This document shows, in pieces, positions 44,256 through 52,763 of a stretch of 64,000 nt of DNA. Origin of the DNA: Paracrocinitomix sp039939375 (lineage in GTDB: Bacteria; Bacteroidota; Bacteroidia; Flavobacteriales_D; Crocinitomicaceae); contig JBDVJO010000003.1 of NCBI GenBank assembly GCA_039939375.1, forward strand, positions 124,001 to 188,000, read 5' to 3'. A program made the translations under genes and the position numbers. Within the stretch, counting starts at the first letter, position 1. The number at the start of each line of letters is the position of its first letter. A model generated the notes under the pieces. That model did no database searches. It saw nothing but the letters and a program-made list of their open reading frames with translations, and was not told the origin of the DNA.

Positions 44256-44975
44256 TTAAGCATCACTAGATGACATTCCCATTTTAGCTTTCAATGCAGC
44301 TAAGCTATCTGAAGCTTTCACTTCAGCAGACCCTGAATCTAAAGCACTGTCAATTTCATCATCAATAGAAGTATTTTCGCCTGCAATTTCTGCATAAGAT
44401 TCTGCTAACGCTTCATCTTGTGCTACTTTCTCTTTCATTCTCTCTAACATAGCAACTGTGCTTGATGAATCAACACCTGCCATTTGCTGATTGATTTTCT
44501 TAGTAGCAGAAGAAACTTTTGCTCTTGCTCTTAAGGTTTTCAATTCAACTTCAAATTTCTTGATGTTTGATTTTAACTTTTTAATGTTCCCATCTAACTT
44601 GTTCACATTTCCTTCAAATTTAGCTTGGTCAGATTTGTACTGAGCAGCTAATCCTGCATTTGTGTCTTTATTGACTAAGCATTCTGAAGCTAAACGATCA
44701 GCATCTTCCATTGAAATTTCACCTTTTTCAGCTCTTTTCAATAACAACATAGCTTTCTTCTCATAATCAGCAGCTTTATCTGCATGCGTGTTCGAATCAT
44801 TTTTCGCTCTAATTGCTAATGCTTTAACTTCAGCCAACGCTTGCAAAGCTGCGCTTAAATCCTTTTTTAAATCACGGATCCCTTGTTCCGTCATCTTAAT
44901 TGGATCTTCTAATTTATCAACAGCAGAATTTGCTTCTGCTTGCCCAATTTTGAATAATCTTTTAAATATGTTCAT
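44256..44975 (-). CDS. PspA/IM30 family membrane-stress protein
   Basis: The 239-residue protein is almost entirely helical coiled coil, the ESCRT-III-like PspA/Vipp1 fold. The N-terminal amphipathic helix (MNIFKRLFKIGQAEANSAVD) binds membranes, EDPIKMTEQGIRDLKKDL matches the conserved helix 1/2 region, and a long hairpin runs to about 180. It maintains inner-membrane integrity under stress. It follows the YbjN-like gene (44-nt gap), a pair seen in Bacteroidota. Confidence 0.92.
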   Translation of the reverse strand: MNIFKRLFKIGQAEANSAVDKLEDPIKMTEQGIRDLKKDLSAALQALAEVKALAIRAKNDSNTHADKAADYEKKAMLLLKRAEKGEISMEDADRLASECLVNKDTNAGLAAQYKSDQAKFEGNVNKLDGNIKKLKSNIKKFEVELKTLRARAKVSSATKKINQQMAGVDSSSTVAMLERMKEKVAQDEALAESYAEIAGENTSIDDEIDSALDSGSAEVKASDSLAALKAKMGMSSSDA

Positions 44976-45019
44976 TTCAAATATTTTTTAATGTTTTTAG
45001 TTTTTTCTTGTAGTCATTA

Positions 45020-45412
45020 TTAATTCTTAGAGAATCCAATAATTTCGTCAGTATATTCACTTAATAATAAGCTAAGTGAAGTAAGACTTCCTTCTAACTC
45101 TTCAAAATCAAGAGTTTCAACTTGTAAAGTATCTCTAAAAAGTACCTTCTTCCCATCATCATCCATAACGAAAGCTCCAGCAACAATATCTCTGTTTTTC
45201 ATCAATAATTGATGCGCTACGTCTCCAACGTTATTTGTTAAGTCGAATAAATATTGTTCGATTATAATAATAGGATCTGCAATTCCGATCATCAAGTTAG
45301 AGATTCCGTCCTCAATAGATTCAACAACGAATACTTCATTTTCTCTGTCTTCAACTATAATCGAATATTCTAATTCTGACAAATAGTCCTTTACTTTATC
45401 AAAGTGACTCAT
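45020..45412 (-). CDS. YbjN-like small protein, PspA partner
   Basis: From ATG 45412 (MSHFDKVKDYLSELEYSII) the protein is 130 residues, an acidic alpha/beta domain with the YbjN/type III chaperone-like look (LMIGIADPIIIIEQYLFDL). It lies upstream of pspA on the same strand, probably one operon; PspA-adjacent YbjN-type proteins are common. Assignment by context and pattern only. Confidence 0.65.
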   Translation of the reverse strand: MSHFDKVKDYLSELEYSIIVEDRENEVFVVESIEDGISNLMIGIADPIIIIEQYLFDLTNNVGDVAHQLLMKNRDIVAGAFVMDDDGKKVLFRDTLQVETLDFEELEGSLTSLSLLLSEYTDEIIGFSKN

Positions 45413-45578
45413 AGTGGTTTTAATTTTTTTGTTTGTAATCAAATATAGAAATTAAATGTTTCTTTTTTAATGTGACCTTCATTTTTTGTCAGGGTGCTCT
45501 TAAAGTTATGGAAAGCACATATTTTTTTGCTAATTTCATAAGCTAAAATGTGTTTGTTTCTAATTTTACAAGCAATAT

Positions 45579-45593
45579 ACTAAAAATATTAGT
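45579..45593. promoter_or_regulatory. Candidate XRE operator
   Basis: ACTAA-N5-TTAGT (in ACTAAAAATATTAGT), nested within TTTAC (45565-45569) and GTAAA (45592-45596), 30 nt before the XRE gene. XRE regulators often bind such short palindromes near their own start. AT-rich, so chance occurrence is possible. Confidence 0.35.
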
Positions 45594-45622
45594 AAATTAC
45601 CAAATTATTTAGCAGATAATTT

Positions 45623-45964
45623 ATGACGAAAACAATAATTGCAAAGAATTTTAAAAAACTCAGATTGTTCAAAAGCATGAATCAAACTGAGTTTGCCGAG
45701 CTATTTGACATTACCCGATCAACTGTTGGTTCGTATGAAGAAGGAAGAGCCGAACCGAAGTTAGACACACTAATGAAGGTGGCTGACCATTTTAAACTAA
45801 AGGTGGATGATATCATCAGAAAGGAGTTAACAGTTAATAAGATTGCTAATTTCGAATACCCGGTGCCAGAAGCGAAAAATTTAAAAGACCTGAATGGTAG
45901 ATTAGAATCTATGAATAAGCGATTAGATAATATAGAGCGATTATTACAACCGAAAAAATCATAA
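45623..45964 (+). CDS. XRE-family transcriptional regulator
   Basis: The 113-residue protein has an N-terminal HTH (LFKSMNQTEFAELFDITRST and VGSYEEGRAEP, about 12-65). A C-terminal coiled helix follows (NLKDLNGRLESMNKRLDNIE). It is the first of five same-strand genes ending at 49457 and is separated from the PLD gene by 4 nt, so it probably regulates the cassette, perhaps through the palindrome upstream. Confidence 0.9.
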   Translation: MTKTIIAKNFKKLRLFKSMNQTEFAELFDITRSTVGSYEEGRAEPKLDTLMKVADHFKLKVDDIIRKELTVNKIANFEYPVPEAKNLKDLNGRLESMNKRLDNIERLLQPKKS

Positions 45965-45968
45965 TCTC

Positions 45969-46664
45969 GTGAAAGAAGAATTAATTAATAAAATTAGAGC
46001 ATCTTTTGAAGACAATTTCTTGGCTAAGGCTGAAAAAAAAGATTTAAAATCAGCTCTAACCCAATTAAATCCAGATAAAAGAATTGGAGATTTACTCCGT
46101 TCAGAAGTCTTTAAAATGGCGCAAGAAAAAATTAACGCCTCTAACTTTAATGAAGTATTAAAGTGGGTAGAAGATTTAAATAAAGTTATACTCGCGACAG
46201 AAAATGACAAAAGTAATTCGGAGCGCATTTACTTTTCTCCTGGAGAAGAGTGTTTATCAGGCATCCTTTCTCAAATACAAGGTGCAAGCCAAACGATAAA
46301 AATCTGTCTTTTTACAATTTCAGATGATCGAATTGCTGAAGCTTTAATTTCTAAGCACAAACAGGGCGTTTCGGTCAAAATAATTACAGACAATGATAAA
46401 ATATTTGACAAGGGTTCTGACATAGATGAACTAGCCAGTGCTGGTATTCCAGTGGTGGTAGATGTTACTGACAACCACATGCACCATAAATTTGCCTTAT
46501 TTGATAACAAAACATCTTTAACCGGCAGTTATAACTGGACAAGAAGTGCTGAAAAATATAATCACGAAAACATCTTAATTACAGATTCATCCGTAGTTTA
46601 TCGAGCTTTTAATAAAGAATTTGATGACTTATGGGATGAGCTAGCACCTTATGACAAGCTCTAA
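45969..46664 (+). CDS. Phospholipase D-like nuclease (single HKD motif)
   Basis: A GTG start gives 231 residues. A helical N-terminal part of about 75 residues precedes a PLD domain: SGILSQIQGASQTIKICLFT, then one HKD motif HHKFALFD (His172, Lys174, Asp179) and the following GSYNWTRSAEKYNHENILI. One HKD means the active enzyme is probably a dimer, like Nuc/BfiI-type nucleases. It can act on DNA/RNA or lipids; the context with an XRE regulator and a DEDDh/GIY-YIG nuclease favours nucleic acid. The next gene overlaps its end by 14 bp. Confidence 0.85.
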   Translation: MKEELINKIRASFEDNFLAKAEKKDLKSALTQLNPDKRIGDLLRSEVFKMAQEKINASNFNEVLKWVEDLNKVILATENDKSNSERIYFSPGEECLSGILSQIQGASQTIKICLFTISDDRIAEALISKHKQGVSVKIITDNDKIFDKGSDIDELASAGIPVVVDVTDNHMHHKFALFDNKTSLTGSYNWTRSAEKYNHENILITDSSVVYRAFNKEFDDLWDELAPYDKL

Positions 46665-47238
46665 AAAAGAAAAATCAACTTTTCAAAAATGGAGTGGATA
46701 CCTGTTAAACGCAGCGCTTATTCTGGTTATCCTGACCTTTTTTATTCCATCCTGGAGAATGGCTTTTCAATCGTGGTATCAAGGACTGACCTTAAGTGAG
46801 GTTTCATTTGAAAACACTATTCAGCAAGAAATCTCTGATCAAGACGCCACATGGGAACTGTTTGATTTGGATGGAAACATGTTCAATTTCGCCGAATTCA
46901 AAGGTCGACCGATTGTCATTAATTTTTGGGCAACTTGGTGTTCATATTGCAGAGTTGAGTTAGCAGAATTGAAAGAATTAAAATCTCAAGTAAATACTGA
47001 AGTTGTATTTATAGCAATCACAGAAGAGACGCCACAAATGATTGAAAATTCAGGTTTAGATAAAGATTACTCCTTTTTATATACCACCCAAAACTTCCCT
47101 TCTTTTGCACAAGTTAGCGCCTACCCTACTTTACTTGTGATAGATTCAGAAATGAACATTATTCATAGACAAGAAGGAGCTGGAGCCATAAATACTGAAA
47201 AAAATATTTCCTTTTTAAACGACTTGTTATTAAAGTAG
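46651..47238 (+). CDS. TlpA/thioredoxin-like membrane-anchored redoxin
   Basis: The 195-residue protein has one N-terminal TM helix (about 13-31), so its thioredoxin domain is in the periplasm. The active site is WCSYC (Cys97, Cys100) in the typical FWATWCSYCRVEL context, and a cis-Pro is at AYPTLLVID. It reduces or oxidises a periplasmic disulfide, perhaps in cytochrome c maturation. It overlaps the PLD gene by 14 bp and precedes the exonuclease gene by 9 nt, so it is cotranscribed with nuclease genes of no obvious shared pathway. Confidence 0.9.
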   Translation: MTSSKKEKSTFQKWSGYLLNAALILVILTFFIPSWRMAFQSWYQGLTLSEVSFENTIQQEISDQDATWELFDLDGNMFNFAEFKGRPIVINFWATWCSYCRVELAELKELKSQVNTEVVFIAITEETPQMIENSGLDKDYSFLYTTQNFPSFAQVSAYPTLLVIDSEMNIIHRQEGAGAINTEKNISFLNDLLLK

Positions 47239-47247
47239 GCTAAGTTT

Positions 47248-48630
47248 GTGGCATTGAATTACGCGATAATTGACATAGAAACAACTGGTGACAAGCCTAA
47301 GAATTTCAAAGTAATTGAGATTGCCATTATTAAACATGATGGTAAAAAAGAGATAGACCGATATACTACTTTCGTTGATCCTCAAGAACGCATAAATCCA
47401 TTCATTTCTCGTCTTACTGGGATCCATGACTCAGATGTGGCTGGTGCTCCAAAGTTTTTTGAAGTCGCAAAAGACATAGTAGAATTCACTAAAGACTGCG
47501 TCTTTGTAGCTCACAATGTGAGCTTTGATTACGGCGTAATCAGACGTGAATTCAAGCGATTAGGTTATGATTATCGATTACCTCATATGTGCACGGTTCA
47601 AACGGCACGTATTTTAATTCCAGGGCATAAATCGTACGGATTAAAAAACATCACAAAAGCACTAAACATTCCGCTAAACGGTCATCATAGAGCGATTGCA
47701 GACACTGAGGCCACCGCTAAACTGTTTGAAATGCTTTATGAGCGTGATGAAAAAAACGAGCTTCAAAATTTTATAAAAATTGAAATTAATCCAAAAGTTT
47801 TGCATCCTAAATTAGATGTAGATGTATTGGATGAAATTCCGAATAAAATTGGCATTTATAAGTTTTTTAATGAGCGAGATGAATTGATCTACATTGGTAA
47901 GAGCATTCATATAAAAAAACGAATAGAGCAACATTTAAAGAACTCAAAAACTGCGAAAGCAATTGAGATGCGATCGGCTATTTGTCGCATAGAGCATGAA
48001 TTAACGGGAAGCGAATTAATTGCTTTACTTTTTGAATCTGAAGAAATTAAGAAACATCAACCTGTTTACAATAGGGCTCAAAAAAACACCAACTTTACTC
48101 ATGGTTTGTTTACCATGGAAGATCAGGCGGGGTACATCAACTTACACATTAAAAAAATCTCACCAACAGATCGACCGTTAATGACATTTACCTCTTCTCA
48201 AAACGGTAAAAAATACTTAGAATTTTGGTTAAGTGAATTCAATTTATGTCAACGATTATGTCACTTGCACAAGTCGGCAGGAGCATGTTTTAATTATACG
48301 ATTAAAAACTGTGAAGGAGCCTGTATTGGTGAAGAAAGTCCTGAAAAATACAATCTTAAAGTCAACGAATTATTAGATAGTTTGAACTTTAACAGCGAAT
48401 CATTTCTAATAATTGATAAAGGTCGAAACTCTAAAGAGCATGCCTTCGTATTAATGGATGAAGGAATTTTTGGAGGCTTTGGATACATTCCGCGATACAT
48501 CTTCAAAAGAGGGGTTTCGAATTATAAAAAATTCATCTCACCCAAAAGGAGTAATCGAGATTTTCAATCGATTATTAAAATGCAATTGCATAAAAATGAA
48601 AAACTAGACATCCATCATTTAAGAAAATGA
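47248..48630 (+). CDS. DEDDh exonuclease fused to GIY-YIG (UvrC-like) endonuclease
   Basis: A GTG start gives 460 residues. The N-terminal DnaQ-like exonuclease (about 1-170) begins IIDIETTG (DEDD motif I with Asp9 and Glu11), continues with VFVAHNVSFDYGV and ends with the HRAIADTEATA motif. A GIY-YIG nuclease domain (about 195-290) follows, with IGIYKFF (Gly202), LIYIGKS (Tyr215) and YNRAQ; the remaining 170 residues resemble the C-terminal part of Cho/UvrC-like proteins, including a CXnC segment. Proteins of this pair are known as DNA repair factors in several phyla. The next gene overlaps it by 4 bp. Confidence 0.88.
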   Translation: MALNYAIIDIETTGDKPKNFKVIEIAIIKHDGKKEIDRYTTFVDPQERINPFISRLTGIHDSDVAGAPKFFEVAKDIVEFTKDCVFVAHNVSFDYGVIRREFKRLGYDYRLPHMCTVQTARILIPGHKSYGLKNITKALNIPLNGHHRAIADTEATAKLFEMLYERDEKNELQNFIKIEINPKVLHPKLDVDVLDEIPNKIGIYKFFNERDELIYIGKSIHIKKRIEQHLKNSKTAKAIEMRSAICRIEHELTGSELIALLFESEEIKKHQPVYNRAQKNTNFTHGLFTMEDQAGYINLHIKKISPTDRPLMTFTSSQNGKKYLEFWLSEFNLCQRLCHLHKSAGACFNYTIKNCEGACIGEESPEKYNLKVNELLDSLNFNSESFLIIDKGRNSKEHAFVLMDEGIFGGFGYIPRYIFKRGVSNYKKFISPKRSNRDFQSIIKMQLHKNEKLDIHHLRK

Positions 48631-49457
48631 GTGATTTAGAAAACAAGAAAGATTTAAAACCTTGGCAGCATCAACTGAATGAAATTATTTTCGGTTCAGA
48701 AACTCGTGCCGGAAAGTGGTTTGACATCATTTTGTTAATGATAATCATCTTCAGTGTCTTAGCGATAATGTTAGACAGCATTCCTGGTTTTCATGAAAAA
48801 TGGGCGGCAGAACTCTTTATTTTTGAATGGGTGGTAACGATCATTTTCACTGTAGAATATATTCTGCGTTTAATCTGTGTGGGAAAACCTTTAAAATATG
48901 TATTTTCTGTTTATGGCTTGATTGACCTTATATCTTTATTACCAACCTATGTTGGAATTTTCGTAAGCGGAACAAGTTCGTTAAGAATTTTAAGAAGCTT
49001 TAGACTGATTAGAATTTTTAGAATCTTAAAATTGAGTCAGTTTGTTGAGGATTCTAAAAAGTTAACGAATGCACTGCGCCAGTCAAGAAACAAGATTATC
49101 GTCTTTTTGTTTTTCATAGTGATGATGGTGATTTCACTAGGAACAGTCATGTATATTGTTGAAGGAGGAGAAGCAGGATTCACCAGTATTCCGCGAAGTA
49201 TTTATTGGGCGATTGTTACTATGACTACAGTAGGTTACGGAGATATTGCTCCGGCCACCCCTTTAGGACAATTCATAGCATCTGTAATTATGATATTAGG
49301 TTATGCTATCATAGCCGTTCCAACCGGAATTGTGACTAATGATTTTATTCAAGGAAACAAGTCCAAAGCCATGAACAATATTGCTTGTGATAATTGCGGA
49401 AAAGACGGCCACGATATGGATGCAAAATATTGCAATCATTGTGGTCAAAAATTGTAA
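48627..49457 (+). CDS. Voltage-gated potassium-type channel with C-terminal zinc ribbon
   Basis: The 276-residue protein has six TM segments, an S4 helix rich in Arg (SLRILRSFRLIRIFRILKL) and a K+-type pore with selectivity filter TVGYGD. After S6 comes a short cytoplasmic tail and a C-terminal zinc ribbon (CDNCGKDGHDMDAKYCNHCG, two CxxC knuckles). It would conduct K+ and could hyperpolarise or depolarise the cell. The zinc ribbon is unusual for a minimal channel and could be a redox or metal sensor. Its start overlaps the nuclease gene by 4 bp, tying it to the cassette. Confidence 0.9.
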   Translation: MSDLENKKDLKPWQHQLNEIIFGSETRAGKWFDIILLMIIIFSVLAIMLDSIPGFHEKWAAELFIFEWVVTIIFTVEYILRLICVGKPLKYVFSVYGLIDLISLLPTYVGIFVSGTSSLRILRSFRLIRIFRILKLSQFVEDSKKLTNALRQSRNKIIVFLFFIVMMVISLGTVMYIVEGGEAGFTSIPRSIYWAIVTMTTVGYGDIAPATPLGQFIASVIMILGYAIIAVPTGIVTNDFIQGNKSKAMNNIACDNCGKDGHDMDAKYCNHCGQKL

Positions 49458-49580
49458 ATCTGAGTGGTATAGACCCGTATAAATTTCATCTTTTTGAGCG
49501 CTAAAAATAGGTCGACCAGCATAATAAGTTGGTTATAACTCTGTTAAATCGTTGATATCTTCTGAATAAAAACAAGGATT

Positions 49581-49644
49581 TCTGGCGGTTCAAACGCTCA
49601 ATTATCCTAATTTTGTATAAACTATAATTAAAATCTCCGCCAGA
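49581..49644 (+). promoter_or_regulatory. pckA upstream region: -7 box between inverted repeats
   Basis: TAATTTTG (49608-49615) is a good TAnnTTTG -7 box. It is bracketed by TCTGGCGG (49581-49588) and its exact inverse CCGCCAGA (49637-49644). The first arm is near the -33 position and the second is in the leader, 21 nt before the ATG. It could be an operator pair for a carbon-source regulator. Confidence 0.45.
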
Positions 49645-49665
49645 GGTGGATGAAAAACTATTCGT

Positions 49666-51279
49666 ATGAATAACTATGGAAAAAAGGCTGAAAACGCCTC
49701 ATTAGAATCAATAGGACTTACTCAAATTGACAACGCATTCTGGAATCTTTCTCCGTCTGAGCTGGTAGAAGATGTCGTGATTAATAGCCAAGGTGTTTTA
49801 ACAGAGACTGGAGCAATCGCAATTAGAACAGGTGAATTCACTGGTAGATCTCCTCAAGATCGTTTCATTGTGTGTGATGCTAAAACAGAGAATAGCGTTT
49901 GGTGGGGTGACATCAATAAAAAGTTTGACGCAGATAAATTTGATGCGCTTTACAACAGAATGAAGGCGTATTTAACTAAAAAAGATGTGTATGTAAGAGA
50001 TGCATACGCTTGCGCTGATGACGATTATCGTTTAAATTTAAGAGTTGTAACTGAGTTTGCTTGGTCTAACATGTTTGCTTCAAATATGTTTTTACGTCCA
50101 ACTGATGAAGAAATTCAAAACTTTACACCAGAATGGCATATCGTATGTGCTCCTGGATTTATGGCGGATCCTGAAATTGACGGAACACGTCAACACAACT
50201 ACGCGGTAATTAACTTTACTGATAAAATGATTATTATTGGTGGAACCGGTTATACAGGTGAAATCAAAAAGGGAATCTTCTCAGTGTTAAATTACGTTTT
50301 ACCAATGGAAAAAAACGTATTATCTATGCACTGTTCAGCAAATGTTGGGAAAGATGGAGATACCGCAATTTTCTTTGGACTTTCTGGAACAGGAAAAACA
50401 ACTTTGTCATCAGATCCTGACAGAAGATTAATTGGAGATGATGAGCACGGTTGGTCTGAAAACGGTGTATTCAATTTTGAGGGTGGATGTTATGCAAAAA
50501 CAATCGACTTATCGAAAGAAAAAGAACCACAAATTTGGGGTGCAATTAAATTCGGAGCAATTTTAGAAAATATTGGATTCCAAGAAGGATCTTCAATTCC
50601 GGATTATGCTGATTCTACAATTACACAAAATACAAGAGTATCCTACCCTATTCATCATATAGATAATATCATGGTTCCTTCAAAAGGAGGAATGCCTAAG
50701 AATATATTCTTTTTAACTGCTGATGCATTTGGTGTATTACCTCCAATATCTAAATTGACTCCAGGTCAAGCTATGTATCATTTCATTTCGGGATATACGG
50801 CAAAAGTGGCTGGAACTGAAGCAGGTGTTACTGAGCCACAAACGGCATTCTCTGCTTGTTTTGGCGCACCATTCCTGCCTTTACATCCAACAAAATATGC
50901 TGAGATGTTAGGAAAGAAAATGGAAGAGCATAACGTAAGAGTTTGGTTAGTTAACACTGGATGGTCTGGTGGTGCTTACGGAACTGGAGAGAGAATTAGC
51001 TTAAAGTATACAAGAGCTATGATTACTTCAGCTTTAGAAGGAAAACTTGATAACGTGTCATATACAACTCATGATATTTTTGGATTAGAAATGCCGAATG
51101 AATGTGAAAACGTTCCAACAGAAATTTTAAATCCTAAAAACACATGGTCTGACAAGTCAGCTTATGACGCTAAAGCAAATCAGTTAGCAGTCTCTTTTGT
51201 TAAAAACTTTGAGAAATTTGAATCAGATGCCAATGAAGAAATCATGGCAGCTGCTCCAACTGCAAAGGCTGAAGCGTAA
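49666..51279 (+). CDS. pckA: Phosphoenolpyruvate carboxykinase (ATP)
   Basis: The 537-residue enzyme converts oxaloacetate and ATP to PEP, ADP and CO2 for gluconeogenesis. Motifs: the P-loop-like kinase-1a site GLSGTGKTTLS, the kinase-2 metal site GDDEHGW, and FSACFGAPFLPLHP and TGWSGGAYG further on. Length and motifs fit the ATP-dependent class. It has its own promoter region with an inverted repeat and a strong terminator, so it is monocistronic. Confidence 0.96.
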   Translation: MNNYGKKAENASLESIGLTQIDNAFWNLSPSELVEDVVINSQGVLTETGAIAIRTGEFTGRSPQDRFIVCDAKTENSVWWGDINKKFDADKFDALYNRMKAYLTKKDVYVRDAYACADDDYRLNLRVVTEFAWSNMFASNMFLRPTDEEIQNFTPEWHIVCAPGFMADPEIDGTRQHNYAVINFTDKMIIIGGTGYTGEIKKGIFSVLNYVLPMEKNVLSMHCSANVGKDGDTAIFFGLSGTGKTTLSSDPDRRLIGDDEHGWSENGVFNFEGGCYAKTIDLSKEKEPQIWGAIKFGAILENIGFQEGSSIPDYADSTITQNTRVSYPIHHIDNIMVPSKGGMPKNIFFLTADAFGVLPPISKLTPGQAMYHFISGYTAKVAGTEAGVTEPQTAFSACFGAPFLPLHPTKYAEMLGKKMEEHNVRVWLVNTGWSGGAYGTGERISLKYTRAMITSALEGKLDNVSYTTHDIFGLEMPNECENVPTEILNPKNTWSDKSAYDAKANQLAVSFVKNFEKFESDANEEIMAAAPTAKAEA

Positions 51280-51300
51280 TTTCAAATTGATATAAATTTA

Positions 51301-51342
51301 AATCCCCTCGTTTTGCTTTGCCAAAATGAGGGGATTTTTTTT
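51301..51342 (+). terminator. Terminator of pckA
   Basis: A 15-bp stem (AATCCCCTC... / ...GAGGGGATT, one G-U pair), a 6-nt loop and a run of eight T residues. The DinB-like gene starts 13 nt further on. Confidence 0.93.
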
Positions 51343-51354
51343 GATCTTTACTTT

Positions 51355-51828
51355 ATGAGTTTACCTTCTTCTTTAGCTAAAAATTATCGTGACCTTCATT
51401 TCGGAGGCAACTGGACCGTGACTAACTTAAAGGAAGTCTTATCTGAAATCAATTTTGAGACCGCTCAAACTAAGATCGAAGGCTTTAACACGATAGCGGC
51501 ACTTACTTTTCACATACACTACTTTACTAAAGTCACACTAGAAGTATTAGAAGGTAAACCTTTAAATGCGCACGATAAGTACAGTTATGATGTTCCAAAT
51601 TTCAATAATGAGCAAGAATGGCGTGGATTTTTAAATCAATATTGGACAGAAGCTAAGCGTTTTGCAGATCTTGTCGAAGCCCTAGATGACAATCAGTTGT
51701 TTGAAGTTTTTTCAGAAGAGAAATATGGGAATTACTATCGCAATATATCTGGAATAATTGAGCACGGCCATTATCACTTAGGTCAGATTGTGATTTTGAA
51801 TAAAATGATAATACAAAAAAAGATTTAA
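51355..51828 (+). CDS. DinB/DUF1572-like four-helix-bundle protein
   Basis: ATG 51355 (MSLPSSLAKNYRDL) gives 157 residues. Four-helix-bundle sequence with the metal-binding-type histidines TFHIHYF (about 57-61) and HGHYHLGQI (about 138-143), as in the DinB/YfiT superfamily. The third ligand is unclear. Some members are thiol transferases, including bacillithiol transferases, and bshA is also in this window, but that link is speculative. A read-through or a short promoter in the terminator loop region would be needed. Confidence 0.75.
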   Translation: MSLPSSLAKNYRDLHFGGNWTVTNLKEVLSEINFETAQTKIEGFNTIAALTFHIHYFTKVTLEVLEGKPLNAHDKYSYDVPNFNNEQEWRGFLNQYWTEAKRFADLVEALDDNQLFEVFSEEKYGNYYRNISGIIEHGHYHLGQIVILNKMIIQKKI

Positions 51829-51839
51829 GCCCATTTCTA

Positions 51840-52763
51840 ATGAACTTATTTAGCCTTACTTTATTAATGTTGTCTTTCATATTTAGTTTAAGCTCTTTTG
51901 GAGAAAATGTAGACACTACAATCATTAAAAAACATCTAATAAAACTCACTAAAACAGAAAAAGCAAGAAATCATGATAACCTTGAAGCGCTGAACAATGC
52001 GGCCTCCTATATTTTTTCAGAATTTAATAAATACGCAGACACAACTTTCTATCAAAGCTATATGGCCAATGGAAAAGAATATAAAAATGTGATTTGCAGA
52101 TTCGGTTCCGAACATGACGTAACTACTGTAGTTGGCGCACATTATGATGTTTGTGGAAATCAAGAAGGTGCAGATGACAACGCTTCTGGTGTTGTTGGAT
52201 TATTAGAATTAGCCCGATTACTTAAAAGTGAAAAACTATCAAAACAAATTGAACTCGTAGCTTACACGCTAGAAGAACCTCCTTACTTTAGAACAGAAAA
52301 AATGGGTAGTTATATTCATGCTAAATCTCTAGTTGATGAAAGTCGAAATGTTTCAGGAATGATTTGTTTAGAGATGATTGGTTATTATGATTCGGCTAAG
52401 AAATCACAGCATTACCCCTTAAGATTTCTAAGTTTATTTTATGGGAACAAGGGTGACTTCATCACTGTTGTAAACAAATTTGGAAAGCAAAAATTCGCTA
52501 GAAAATTTACGAAACGATTCAAAAAATCGTCAAAGGTTGAGGCGAAGAAATTCACTGGCCCTAAAGGATTGCAAGGAATCGATTTTTCAGACCATTTAAA
52601 TTATTGGAAATTCGGGATTAGCGCCTTGATGATTACGGACACCGCTTTTTATAGAAACATGCACTACCATGAACATGGAGACAAAATGGAGACACTAGAT
52701 TTGGAGAAAATGGCCCGTGTAATTGAAGCGGTTTTTGAATCATTACTGGAAGTTGGCTCCTAA
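51840..52763 (+). CDS. M28-family zinc peptidase, secreted
   Basis: The 307-residue protein has a signal peptide (to about SLSSFGE) and an M28 catalytic domain. VVGAHYDVCG supplies the first His/Asp ligands, GADDNASGVVGLLELARLL the bridging Asp, and EEPPYFRT the catalytic and ligand Glu pair; a late His is in DHLNYW. It is an aminopeptidase-like enzyme acting outside the cytoplasm. Start 11 nt after the DinB-like gene, likely one operon. It overlaps the convergent LRR gene by 4 bp. Confidence 0.9.
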   Translation: MNLFSLTLLMLSFIFSLSSFGENVDTTIIKKHLIKLTKTEKARNHDNLEALNNAASYIFSEFNKYADTTFYQSYMANGKEYKNVICRFGSEHDVTTVVGAHYDVCGNQEGADDNASGVVGLLELARLLKSEKLSKQIELVAYTLEEPPYFRTEKMGSYIHAKSLVDESRNVSGMICLEMIGYYDSAKKSQHYPLRFLSLFYGNKGDFITVVNKFGKQKFARKFTKRFKKSSKVEAKKFTGPKGLQGIDFSDHLNYWKFGISALMITDTAFYRNMHYHEHGDKMETLDLEKMARVIEAVFESLLEVGS

